Source: an uncultured SAR86 cluster bacterium (GTDB taxonomy: Bacteria > Pseudomonadota > Gammaproteobacteria > Magnimaribacterales > D2472). From it: a stretch of DNA of 48,340 bases. The DNA lies in assembly GCA_902541245.1 (NCBI GenBank), contig CACBPT010000004.1, positions 1 to 48,340 of the forward strand, read 5' to 3'. This document shows, in pieces, positions 1 to 6,412 of this stretch; position 1 is the first letter of the stretch; each line of letters starts with the position of its first letter. A model generated the notes under the pieces. That model was not told the DNA's origin. It saw only the letters and a program-made list of their open reading frames with translations, and made no database searches. The translations under genes and the position numbers were made by a program.

Positions 1-1
1 T

Positions 2-289
2 GTAAAAGGAGAGGGGAGATCAGAGGGTGGTTTTTTTTCAGGAATAGATTCTTTTATTGAGCTTAAAGAGAGTCACAAGTTTGTTATTAATGTTCCCGAA
101 GGGATCTATGCTATTGCGCTTTTCATTGATGCAAATAAAAATATGAAAATTGATAAAAATTTTCTTGGCATTCCAAAAGAACAATATGGTTTTTCTAATA
201 ATGCTATGGGAACGCTATCTGGCCCATCTTTTGAGCAAGCTAAGTTTCAGGTTAAAGGAAATGCTACACAGAATATAAAATTAAAATAA
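2..289 (+). CDS. DUF2141 family protein, 3' part only
   Basis: This reading frame is open from the window edge to a TAA at 287-289, so the 5' end and any signal peptide lie outside the window. The 95 visible residues contain the block that typifies DUF2141 proteins: GIYAIALFIDANKNMKIDKN followed by FLGIPKEQYGFSNNA and then GPSFEQAKFQV. Members are usually small, secreted beta-sandwich proteins of unknown function. The stop codon overlaps the start of the glutaredoxin gene (TAATG), which suggests the two are translated from one message. The family call is by motif recognition and is fairly secure; the biological role is unknown. Confidence 0.8.
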   Translation, partial: VKGEGRSEGGFFSGIDSFIELKESHKFVINVPEGIYAIALFIDANKNMKIDKNFLGIPKEQYGFSNNAMGTLSGPSFEQAKFQVKGNATQNIKLK

Positions 290-540
290 TGAAAGAAGTA
301 ACTATTTTCACAACAAAAACTTGCCCATACTGCTACAAAGCCAAAAGATTATTAAAAAAATTAAATATAGCTTATAAGGAAATTTCTGTTGATTTTAATC
401 CTAAGCTTAGGGCGGAAATGGCTGCAAGAGCAGGAAAAACATCTGTTCCTCAAATTTGGTTTGATGACAATCATATTGGAGGATGTGACGATTTGCATGA
501 TCTACATGAAGCTACAAATTTATTAGAGGCTTTGCGTTAA
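289..540 (+). CDS. grxC: glutaredoxin 3 (GrxC-type)
   Basis: This is a small dithiol glutaredoxin of 83 residues, the usual GrxC length. It reduces disulfides and glutathione mixed disulfides in the cytoplasm using glutathione. The active site CPYC is at residues 12-15, followed by the TSVPQIW cis-proline loop and the GGCDDL glutathione-binding turn. The start codon overlaps the stop of the upstream DUF2141 gene by one base. The 3' end overlaps the convergent ntrC stop by four bases, so no separate terminator fits between them. In many gammaproteobacteria grxC sits by secB; here it does not. Confidence 0.95.
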   Translation: MKEVTIFTTKTCPYCYKAKRLLKKLNIAYKEISVDFNPKLRAEMAARAGKTSVPQIWFDDNHIGGCDDLHDLHEATNLLEALR

Positions 541-1928
541 GCTTTTTGAGCTTTTATTTTTTTTGAGAGAGTATTTCTTCCCATACCCAATACTTTAGCT
601 GCATCTTGCTTTTTTCCACCTGTTTTTTCTAAAGCAAAATCAATGATTACTTTATCTAACTCTGGTTCAATGATTTCGAGCATATTCTCTGAATTCCTTT
701 GATAAATCTCACCAAGCCAATTAGATAATCCTGATTGCCAAGTTCCATTTTCAACTTCAGCAGGCAGATCATTATTTTTAATTTCAGCAGGCAGATCTTC
801 TAAATTTACATTTTGAGTAGGAGCCATAAGGGCAATCCAATAACAGGTATTTTCTAACTGTCTAACATTCCCTGGCCAATCGTATTGTGTGAAAGCAAGT
901 AGAGCTTCTGGAGACAGAAACTTTTCATCATCCATTAATGAATCTGCGTGTCTTTTTAAAAAAGCAGAAGATAGTTCTCCAATATCTTCTTTTCGTTGTC
1001 TTAGAGGCGGCACATCAATTTTGATAACATTTAATCTATAGTATAGGTCTTCTCTGAATGTTCCAGAAGCAACTAGTGATTCTAGGCTTTGATGTGTGGC
1101 CGCCAAGATTCGAACATCTACTTTGATAGGCTTGTCTCCACCAACTCTAAAAAACTCCTTATTAGATAAGACTCTTAGTAAACGTGTTTGAGTCTCAAGA
1201 GGCATGTCTCCAATTTCATCAAGAAAAAGGGTTCCGCCATTTGCTTGTTCAAATCTACCTATTCTTTGTTCTACAGCACCAGTAAAAGCACCTTTTTCGT
1301 GCCCAAATAGCTCTGATTCAATTAGCTCCTTCGGAATATCTGCCATGTTTAATGCTATGAATGGCATGTCATATCTAGGGCTATTTTTGTGCAATGATTT
1401 TGAAACTAATTCTTTCCCTGTTCCAGATTCGCCTTGAATTAGGACAGTAGCATTTGTGTTAGCAAGTTTACCAATTGATCTAAAAACAAGTTGCATAGAG
1501 GGAGCCGAACCAATGATTTCTGATTTAGAAACTTTTTTTGGCTTAGTTTCTTCATGCTCCTCAAGAGCTTTTTGCACAGTAATTATAGCTTCTTCAAGAT
1601 CAAAGGGCTTTGGGATATATTCGAAAGCACCTCCTCCATATGAATCAATTGCAGCTTGCATGTCAGTAAAAGCTGTCATAATTATTACTGGTAATTTCTC
1701 ATAATTATTTTTTATATGTTTCAAAAGATCATAACCATGCATGCCAGGCATTTTTATATCTGAAATAATGAGATCTGGTTTATCTATGTTTAAAGCATCT
1801 ATTAATGATTGACCATCAGAAAATGTCTTTATTTCAAGACCATCACCCTTCAGACCTTCCTCGAGCACAATTCGAATAGCTTCATCATCATCTGCTACCC
1901 ATATCTTAGGCACTTTGAACTCCATCAA
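537..1928 (-). CDS. ntrC: nitrogen regulation response regulator NtrC (sigma-54 activator)
   Basis: A 463-residue NtrC/GlnG-type enhancer-binding protein with all three expected domains. The receiver domain has its phosphoacceptor at D57 in DLIISD. The AAA+ domain has Walker A GESGTGKE (166-173), the sigma-54 contact loop GAFTGA (213-218), Walker B GGTLFLDEIG (231-240) and WPGNVRQLEN (351-360). A Fis-type helix-turn-helix lies at about 438-461. It should activate sigma-54 promoters when phosphorylated by NtrB. The start overlaps the ntrB stop by 23 bp; the second Met is an equally good start. The linker between AAA+ and HTH carries a short in-frame repeat (LPAE twice, residues 379-391). Confidence 0.95.
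   Translation of the reverse strand: MMEFKVPKIWVADDDEAIRIVLEEGLKGDGLEIKTFSDGQSLIDALNIDKPDLIISDIKMPGMHGYDLLKHIKNNYEKLPVIIMTAFTDMQAAIDSYGGGAFEYIPKPFDLEEAIITVQKALEEHEETKPKKVSKSEIIGSAPSMQLVFRSIGKLANTNATVLIQGESGTGKELVSKSLHKNSPRYDMPFIALNMADIPKELIESELFGHEKGAFTGAVEQRIGRFEQANGGTLFLDEIGDMPLETQTRLLRVLSNKEFFRVGGDKPIKVDVRILAATHQSLESLVASGTFREDLYYRLNVIKIDVPPLRQRKEDIGELSSAFLKRHADSLMDDEKFLSPEALLAFTQYDWPGNVRQLENTCYWIALMAPTQNVNLEDLPAEIKNNDLPAEVENGTWQSGLSNWLGEIYQRNSENMLEIIEPELDKVIIDFALEKTGGKKQDAAKVLGMGRNTLSKKIKAQKA
756..797. repeat. 27-bp-period repeat in the ntrC linker
   Basis: The 15-mer TTCAGCAGGCAGATC occurs at 756-770 and again at 783-797, a period of 27 bp or nine codons. In the protein it gives LPAE twice, at residues 379-382 and 388-391, in the linker between the AAA+ domain and the DNA-binding helix-turn-helix. 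It is in frame and probably only lengthens the linker. Confidence 0.7.
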
Positions 1929-2994
1929 TATTCTTACGAGAAATAGGTATCAAAATTGAAAATATCGTTTGATTATCTTTACGATCAAAGGATATTGCAC
2001 CTCCATGAATTCTTATAATGTCTTGAGAGATTGAAAGTCCAATTCCTGATCCATTTTCTTTACTTGATATCATTGGAAAGAAAATTTGATCCTTAATTTC
2101 TGAGCTTACTCCAGGCCCGTTATCTCTGACAATAATTTCAGCTAGTGTTTTATGAACAGTTCCATTGATTGGTTGTCGGTATGAAATTTTAGTTTGAATT
2201 TGAAGACAAGGCTCCTTAGCAAAGTTTGTGCAAGCGTGAATAGCATTTTGAGTTATGTTAATTAGCGCTTGAATAAACAAATTTTTGTCTCCATAAATTT
2301 CAGGGATACTTGGATCATAGTCTCTTTCAATCATTATATTTTCTTGAGATTCAGCACTGCTTAAGGCTAGTACTCGCTGCAAAGATTCATGAAGATTAAA
2401 ATATTCAAAAGTTGGTTTTTTTGCTGGGGTTAATATTTTGGTAACAATCTCATTAAGTCTATCAGTCTCTTCCTCAATAATTTTTAAGAATTTTTTTGAA
2501 AAATCATCTTCATATTTAGACTTTAAAATTTGAGCACTTCCTTTAATTCCCGATAAAGGATTTTTTACCTCATGTGCTAGAGTTCTTGCTAAACCAGCAG
2601 CTATTTTTTGAGTTGAAAAATTTCTTGTGGAATCAATAATCTTATTGAGGTTATCAATATTAACTGCTTCAATAAATACAAGATTTTTCTTTTCTGAGAA
2701 AGTTATTGTAAGGTCAATTGTCCTTGAGTTGCCAGACTGATAAACAACCACAAAATCTCTTCTTGTGACTGATCCAGACTTCTTTTTTGATTTTAGAAGA
2801 ATTTGATCAATTTGATCCCTAGTTTTCTTGTCCAGCAATGATGAAATTTTTTTACCACTAAGTTTTGATGAATCATGGGTCCAAAGTGCAGCCTTTGCAG
2901 CTTCGTTCATCCATAATAAGCTGAAATTATTTCCATCTAAAATAATAACTTCAGTGTTTAAATTATCAAATGCTTGAAAGTTAGAAGAATTCAT
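1906..2994 (-). CDS. glnL: nitrogen regulation sensor histidine kinase NtrB
   Basis: A 362-residue soluble NtrB (GlnL) kinase/phosphatase that would phosphorylate NtrC under nitrogen limitation, normally under control of a PII protein (none is encoded here). It has an N-terminal PAS domain (about 10-110), a dimerisation/phosphoacceptor helix with H141 in LAHEVKNPLSG, and an ATPase domain with N-box NITQNAIHA, G1 box DNGPGVSS and G2 box GSGIGLSIS. No transmembrane segment is visible, as expected for NtrB. It lies 81 bp downstream of the glutamine synthetase gene across a hairpin and runs into ntrC with a 23-bp overlap, so glnA-ntrB-ntrC resembles the enteric glnALG order. Confidence 0.95.
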   Translation of the reverse strand: MNSSNFQAFDNLNTEVIILDGNNFSLLWMNEAAKAALWTHDSSKLSGKKISSLLDKKTRDQIDQILLKSKKKSGSVTRRDFVVVYQSGNSRTIDLTITFSEKKNLVFIEAVNIDNLNKIIDSTRNFSTQKIAAGLARTLAHEVKNPLSGIKGSAQILKSKYEDDFSKKFLKIIEEETDRLNEIVTKILTPAKKPTFEYFNLHESLQRVLALSSAESQENIMIERDYDPSIPEIYGDKNLFIQALINITQNAIHACTNFAKEPCLQIQTKISYRQPINGTVHKTLAEIIVRDNGPGVSSEIKDQIFFPMISSKENGSGIGLSISQDIIRIHGGAISFDRKDNQTIFSILIPISRKNIDGVQSA

Positions 2995-3012
2995 GCTTTT
3001 TAGAAAAGAAAT

Positions 3013-3038
3013 TAAGCCCTCTCAAAGTAGAGGGCTTA
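3013..3038 (-). terminator. hairpin terminator or attenuator between glnA and ntrB
   Basis: A 10-bp perfect stem (3013-3022 with 3029-3038, six-base loop) is followed on the minus strand by the U-rich run AATTTCTTTTCT. This has the form of an intrinsic terminator after the glutamine synthetase gene. Because ntrB follows in the same direction, it may be a partial terminator that lowers ntrBC expression relative to glnA. A second stem (3035-3041 with 3051-3057) shares four bases with it. Confidence 0.65.
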
Positions 3039-3075
3039 TAGTTGCTCTCCCTATAAGACCTACCCAATCTATGAT

Positions 3076-4056
3076 CTATTTTGTAAGAGTTCCAACAATA
3101 TGAGCTAAAATTTTGTATGGATCTGCATTCGAAGCAGGTCTTCTATCCTCTAAATAACCGTTCCAATTATGCTCTACTGTATATACTGGGATTCTTATGC
3201 TAGCTCCTCGATCGCTTACTCCATATGAGAACTGATCAATGCTTTGTGTCTCATGGAGACCAGTTAATCTCATGTCATTGTCTGAACCATAGGCAGCAAT
3301 TCCTTCCTCATGAACTTCGCCAAGCTTGTCACACAATGAAGAAAATAATTCTTCTGAGCCTTTAGATCTCATTTCTTCATTAGAAAAGTTAGTATGCATT
3401 CCAGAACCATTCCAATCACCAGTTTTTGGTTTAGGATGAATGTTTACACCTACTCCGTATTCTTCCGCGATTTTATATAGAAGATATCTGCTAATCCAAA
3501 GATCATCAGCTGCTTTAATTCCAGTACCAAAACATTGATATTCCCATTGACCAAGGGCAACTTCTGCATTTGTACCCGTTAGTGTTATTCCTAAGTCAAG
3601 ACAAGCCTGAAGATGATGGTCAGAAATTTCTCTGCCAACAACATTTCCAGCTCCTACACCACAATAGAATTCTCCTTGTGCTCTTGGCTCTCCATTTTCC
3701 CATCCAAGAGGCTCGCCTGTTTCAGGATCAGTAAAGAAAAATTCTTGCTCAAATCCAAACCACCATTCATCTGTGACGACTTCAGCAGCAGCAGCTCTAA
3801 AATTAGATGGATGAGTTGTATGATCGGCTGATTGAACTTGAGTCATTACTAAATCATGACCATTTGGATTTTCGTAAGTTTCAACTGGAAGAAGTAGGCA
3901 GTCTGAACTTCCACCTTCAGCTTGTTGTGTAGATGAACCATCAAAGGACCAGTCAGGAGGAGTATCTGCATCTGTTGCTTTAACTTTGCTCCTCATAAAT
4001 GGTTCTGGTTCATAACCATCAAGCCAAATGTATTCGTATGTTTTATATTTTGACAT
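3076..4056 (-). CDS. glnA: glutamine synthetase, type II (eukaryotic-like GSII)
   Basis: Makes glutamine from glutamate, ammonia and ATP. At 326 residues it is far shorter than the usual proteobacterial GSI (about 470) and fits GSII. GSII hallmarks are visible: EYIWLDG and MRSKVK in the N-terminal beta-grasp, DWSFDGSSTQQAEGGSSD, GFEQEFFF (metal ligands), NAEVALGQWEYQ, NGSGMHTNFS, and the C-terminal GVSDRGASIRIPVY and YLEDRRPASNADPY. The adenylylated Tyr loop of GSI is absent, so GlnE-type control is not expected. The start has a good ribosome site (AGGAG, 8 bases upstream). A perfect sigma-54 promoter and NtrC-like dyads precede it, and ntrBC follow it. GlnII or GlnT would be equally suitable symbols. 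Confidence 0.93.
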   Translation of the reverse strand: MSKYKTYEYIWLDGYEPEPFMRSKVKATDADTPPDWSFDGSSTQQAEGGSSDCLLLPVETYENPNGHDLVMTQVQSADHTTHPSNFRAAAAEVVTDEWWFGFEQEFFFTDPETGEPLGWENGEPRAQGEFYCGVGAGNVVGREISDHHLQACLDLGITLTGTNAEVALGQWEYQCFGTGIKAADDLWISRYLLYKIAEEYGVGVNIHPKPKTGDWNGSGMHTNFSNEEMRSKGSEELFSSLCDKLGEVHEEGIAAYGSDNDMRLTGLHETQSIDQFSYGVSDRGASIRIPVYTVEHNWNGYLEDRRPASNADPYKILAHIVGTLTK

Positions 4057-4102
4057 TATCTTTCTCCTAAAAAGTTATAAAATTTTATTGCCTTTATATA
4101 GA

Positions 4103-4118
4103 TGCAATATTAGTGCCA
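4103..4118 (-). promoter_or_regulatory. sigma-54 promoter of the glutamine synthetase gene
   Basis: On the minus strand the sequence reads TGGCAC-TAATA-TTGCA, an exact match to the sigma-54 consensus with the correct five-base gap. The GG of the -24 element is at 4117-4116 and the GC of the -12 element at 4105-4104. Transcription would start near 4092, leaving a leader of about 36 bases before the ATG at 4056. The downstream genes are glnA and the NtrBC pair, which is the classical setting for this promoter class. The sigma factor gene rpoN is not in the window. Confidence 0.88.
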
Positions 4119-4125
4119 ATACATA

Positions 4126-4142
4126 TGCACTTTAATTGTGCA
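4126..4142. promoter_or_regulatory. NtrC-like binding dyad, proximal
   Basis: TGCACTTTAATTGTGCA is a 17-bp dyad with perfect TGCAC/GTGCA arms and seven bases between them, the spacing of NtrC sites. It lies directly upstream of the -24 element, centred about 42 bp from the predicted transcription start. That is closer than typical enhancer sites, so it could serve as a governor or low-affinity site. Confidence 0.65.
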
Positions 4143-4177
4143 ATTAATGATAAATTATAGAGCAATATGCTTCAATA

Positions 4178-4194
4178 TGCATTTATTTAGTGCA
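4178..4194. promoter_or_regulatory. NtrC-like binding dyad, distal (enhancer)
   Basis: TGCATTTATTTAGTGCA matches the TGCAC-N7-GTGCA pattern with one mismatch (T for C at position 5). Its centre is about 94 bp upstream of the predicted sigma-54 start, a normal distance for an NtrC enhancer. It overlaps the last codons of yqiA, whose stop codon is at 4187-4189. Confidence 0.55.
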
Positions 4195-4759
4195 TATTTA
4201 AGAATATTTTAATTTTTGAAAAGTATTTTTCAAGGGCTTCAAATGAATGATTTCCACCAAATTTAATCTCAACCTGGCTGGCAGCAAAATACTTTATTGC
4301 ATATTTATAATCCAGTACTTCGTCACCAGATTGAATTAGGGTCAAAAAATTTTTTGGCCTTTTCAAAGATTTAATTTTTTGATTCATTGTTTCCAGCAAG
4401 TCTAAATGATGATCATTGATAATAAATTTTTCACCTGTGGAATAATTTTGATTCTCTCCTAGATACTCTGACATATCTATTGGCGGGACAGCTGGATTTA
4501 TATTTACACATTGGAGATCATATTTATCTGAAAAATATGTGGCATAAAACCCACCTAAAGAGCTTCCAATGATAGACGAGGGAGACTCTTTTTTTATTAT
4601 TAAATCAATTTGATGATATGCACTTTCTATATCGTTGTCTAAATCTGGAATCAATATCTGAGTTGATTTAGCATTCTTTTTAATAAATGCATTTATTAAG
4701 TTAGCTTTTGTTGAATTAGCAGAAGAGGCAAATCCATGCAGGTATAAAATTTTAGCCAT
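4187..4759 (-). CDS. yqiA: YqiA-type alpha/beta-hydrolase esterase
   Basis: A 190-residue alpha/beta hydrolase of the YqiA family (UPF0227), small cytoplasmic esterases active on acyl-CoA and short acyl esters. The N-terminal ILYLHGFASS, nucleophile elbow GSSLGGFYA, acid-containing loop SGDEVLDY and catalytic His in GGNHSFE are all visible. It follows yqiB, as in enterobacteria where both lie in the nudF-yqiB-cpdA-yqiA-parE cluster. The start region, including its overlap with the preceding stop, is duplicated 100 bp upstream, so an earlier near-identical start at 4859 leads only to a 35-codon ORF. Confidence 0.9.
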   Translation of the reverse strand: MAKILYLHGFASSANSTKANLINAFIKKNAKSTQILIPDLDNDIESAYHQIDLIIKKESPSSIIGSSLGGFYATYFSDKYDLQCVNINPAVPPIDMSEYLGENQNYSTGEKFIINDHHLDLLETMNQKIKSLKRPKNFLTLIQSGDEVLDYKYAIKYFAASQVEIKFGGNHSFEALEKYFSKIKIFLNMH

Positions 4760-4886
4760 TTAAAAAATTTATTTTCTTTAGTCCAAATTTACTTTTTATG
4801 CTTACTTTTGTCGAATTAGCAGAAGAGGCAAATCCATGCAGGTGTAAAATTTTAGCCATTCAAAAAGTTTATTTTCTTTAGTTCAA
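4701..4886. repeat. 100-bp-period tandem duplication of the yqiB/yqiA junction
   Basis: About 82-86 bp at 4701-4786 recur at 4801-4886 with few mismatches. Long identical stretches include 4713-4743 versus 4813-4843. Each copy contains the yqiB tail (encoding LKKINFLNG and its stop), the overlapping yqiA start (ATGGCTAA on the minus strand) and the first 18 or so yqiA codons. The parental genes both stay intact, because the outer copies serve the two genes. Confidence 0.93.
4752..4859 (-). CDS. 35-aa chimeric mini-ORF created by the duplication
   Basis: This ORF starts at the duplicated yqiA ATG (4857-4859) and ends at the duplicated yqiB stop (4752-4754). Its first 18 residues match the YqiA N-terminus with one change (MAKILHLHGFASSANSTK), and its last residues, LKKINFLNG, match the YqiB C-terminus. 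It overlaps yqiB by 8 bp and yqiA by 8 bp, so three ORFs are chained. The product is too short to be an esterase. Its likely effect, if any, is to keep ribosomes moving from yqiB to yqiA. It may also be a simple by-product that will decay. Confidence 0.4.
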   Translation of the reverse strand: MAKILHLHGFASSANSTKVSIKSKFGLKKINFLNG

Positions 4887-5283
4887 CTCCTCCATTTGTA
4901 AAAATGTTTTCCAACCATTCAGTTAGAATTCTATTTTGTTGATATTTTTCGTCCCGCGAGTGACTGAATTGAGGAGGGGAAAAAAATGGAACTGGCTTTT
5001 CCTGCTGATAAGAAACTACTTCAGCTAATTTTGCGTCGATATAAATATTTATTCTCAATAAAAAGTTCACTAAAGCCAGATCATTGTTCTTAAATTTGGC
5101 CTCAATAGATATAGTGTGTTGTGTTCTTGAAATTACAATAAATTCAGCTTTACTTTTTTGGGTATGATTAAGAATTTCAAAAACATAAATATCATGTTTA
5201 AAGCTGCAAAGAATTTTTCTAAGTCTAGAATAATTTGCACTGCATGTTGTAAGGTGATCTCTTGTTTTTAAAATTTTATACAT
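4852..5283 (-). CDS. yqiB: YqiB / DUF1249 family protein
   Basis: A 143-residue protein matching the DUF1249 (YqiB) family in length and pattern. The clearest block is RDEKYQQNRILTEWLENIF near the C-terminus, which resembles the RDEKHQ...WL block of E. coli YqiB; the N-terminal NYSRLRKIL also fits. The biochemical role is not established. It abuts the upstream acyltransferase gene with no gap and overlaps the duplicated yqiA start by 8 bp, which is consistent with the yqiB-yqiA linkage seen in other gammaproteobacteria. Confidence 0.82.
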   Translation of the reverse strand: MYKILKTRDHLTTCSANYSRLRKILCSFKHDIYVFEILNHTQKSKAEFIVISRTQHTISIEAKFKNNDLALVNFLLRINIYIDAKLAEVVSYQQEKPVPFFSPPQFSHSRDEKYQQNRILTEWLENIFTNGGVELKKINFLNG

Positions 5284-6408
5284 TTAATAAATTTTATAAT
5301 CTTTGTTGAAAGGAGTATAGGATTTGCAGGCTTCAATATAATTTTCTATTTGTATTTTTTCAGATGAGCAAAAATGAATTACAGCTTCGCCAAAATCTTT
5401 TTTTAAAAAATAATGAAATGATGAGCTTGAATGTGGTTGAAATCCTCTTCTTATTTTATGTTCACCTTGAACTCCTGGATCAAAGTATTTGAGATTGTTC
5501 TTTATACAGTATTCTATTCCTTGATAATAACAACATTCAAAGTGCAGGTTCTTTATTTTCTTTGTTGCTCCCCAATGTCTTCCATACAAGGTATTTTCAC
5601 CTTCAAAACAAAGTGAGGCACCAATTGTTTCTCCTGCAAGCTCTGCAAAAAAAATAACTGGTTTAACATATTGATTTCCGGTATTTATTAAATAAAAAAA
5701 TTCCTTATTTAGATATGGATTTTGGGCTCTCTCATAGTAAGTTCTTTGATAAAATATATAAAATAAATCCCAATCTTCAATGGTAATTTCGTCACATTTT
5801 TTGCAATTAATTTTAATGTCTAATTTCTTAATACTATTTCTCTCTTTTCGGATAGTAGATCTTTGACGAGATGTAAAAATTGACAAGAAATGATCAAAGT
5901 CAGAAAAATTATCATTGATCCATGTAAATCTGTAATTAAATCTTTCAATAAAGTTTCTATCACGTAAAGTGGCCTTACACTCTTCATTTGGAAAAAGAAT
6001 ATGCCAAGACTCTATTTGCTCTGCCTCCATTTTTTTTATACCCGCATCAATTAGACCAATTTTATTTTTTTTATTTTTAGCTAGAATTCTATCTCCTTCA
6101 CAAGGAGTAAAAGGAATTGCTGTTAGTAATTTAGGGTAATAACTTCTACCCGTCCTTTGTAGGGCATTTGCCCATTGCTGATCGAAAATGAATTCACCAT
6201 AACTGTTAAATTTTTTATATAACGGCATAAAACTTATCAATTTTTCACCTTCAATTTCTCCTAGATGATTTGGAATCCATCCAGAGATTTCTGAAGCAGA
6301 TTCACTTTGCTCCATCGCTCTAAGGTAAGCAAAATCTTCAAAAGGATTATTTGCTTTAAATGAATAAGATTTTTCTTTTAAATTAATTTTTTTGATTTCA
6401 GATTTCAT
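5284..6408 (-). CDS. FemAB/GNAT-like N-acyltransferase (COG3146, DUF482)
   Basis: A 374-residue protein of the COG3146/DUF482 group, predicted acyltransferases distantly related to FemAB and GNAT enzymes and sometimes named peptidoglycan biosynthesis proteins. Recognisable blocks are LTAIPFTPCEGDRIL, SWHILFPNEE, SRQRSTIRKERNSI, the FYQRTYYERAQNPYL region, IGASLCFEGENTLYGRHWG, and the C-terminal FDPGVQGEHKIRRGFQP. No signal peptide or membrane segment is seen. The acceptor substrate is unknown. It lies 4 bp from ubiA upstream and directly adjoins yqiB downstream, so ubiC-ubiA-acyltransferase-yqiB-yqiA look co-transcribed. Confidence 0.8.
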   Translation of the reverse strand: MKSEIKKINLKEKSYSFKANNPFEDFAYLRAMEQSESASEISGWIPNHLGEIEGEKLISFMPLYKKFNSYGEFIFDQQWANALQRTGRSYYPKLLTAIPFTPCEGDRILAKNKKNKIGLIDAGIKKMEAEQIESWHILFPNEECKATLRDRNFIERFNYRFTWINDNFSDFDHFLSIFTSRQRSTIRKERNSIKKLDIKINCKKCDEITIEDWDLFYIFYQRTYYERAQNPYLNKEFFYLINTGNQYVKPVIFFAELAGETIGASLCFEGENTLYGRHWGATKKIKNLHFECCYYQGIEYCIKNNLKYFDPGVQGEHKIRRGFQPHSSSSFHYFLKKDFGEAVIHFCSSEKIQIENYIEACKSYTPFNKDYKIY

Positions 6409-6412
6409 GAGA

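Noticed and set aside
4057-4186. Small RNA or tRNA gene in the gap before glnA
   Set aside because: No cloverleaf or stable hairpin; the sequence is explained by the sigma-54 promoter and NtrC-like dyads.
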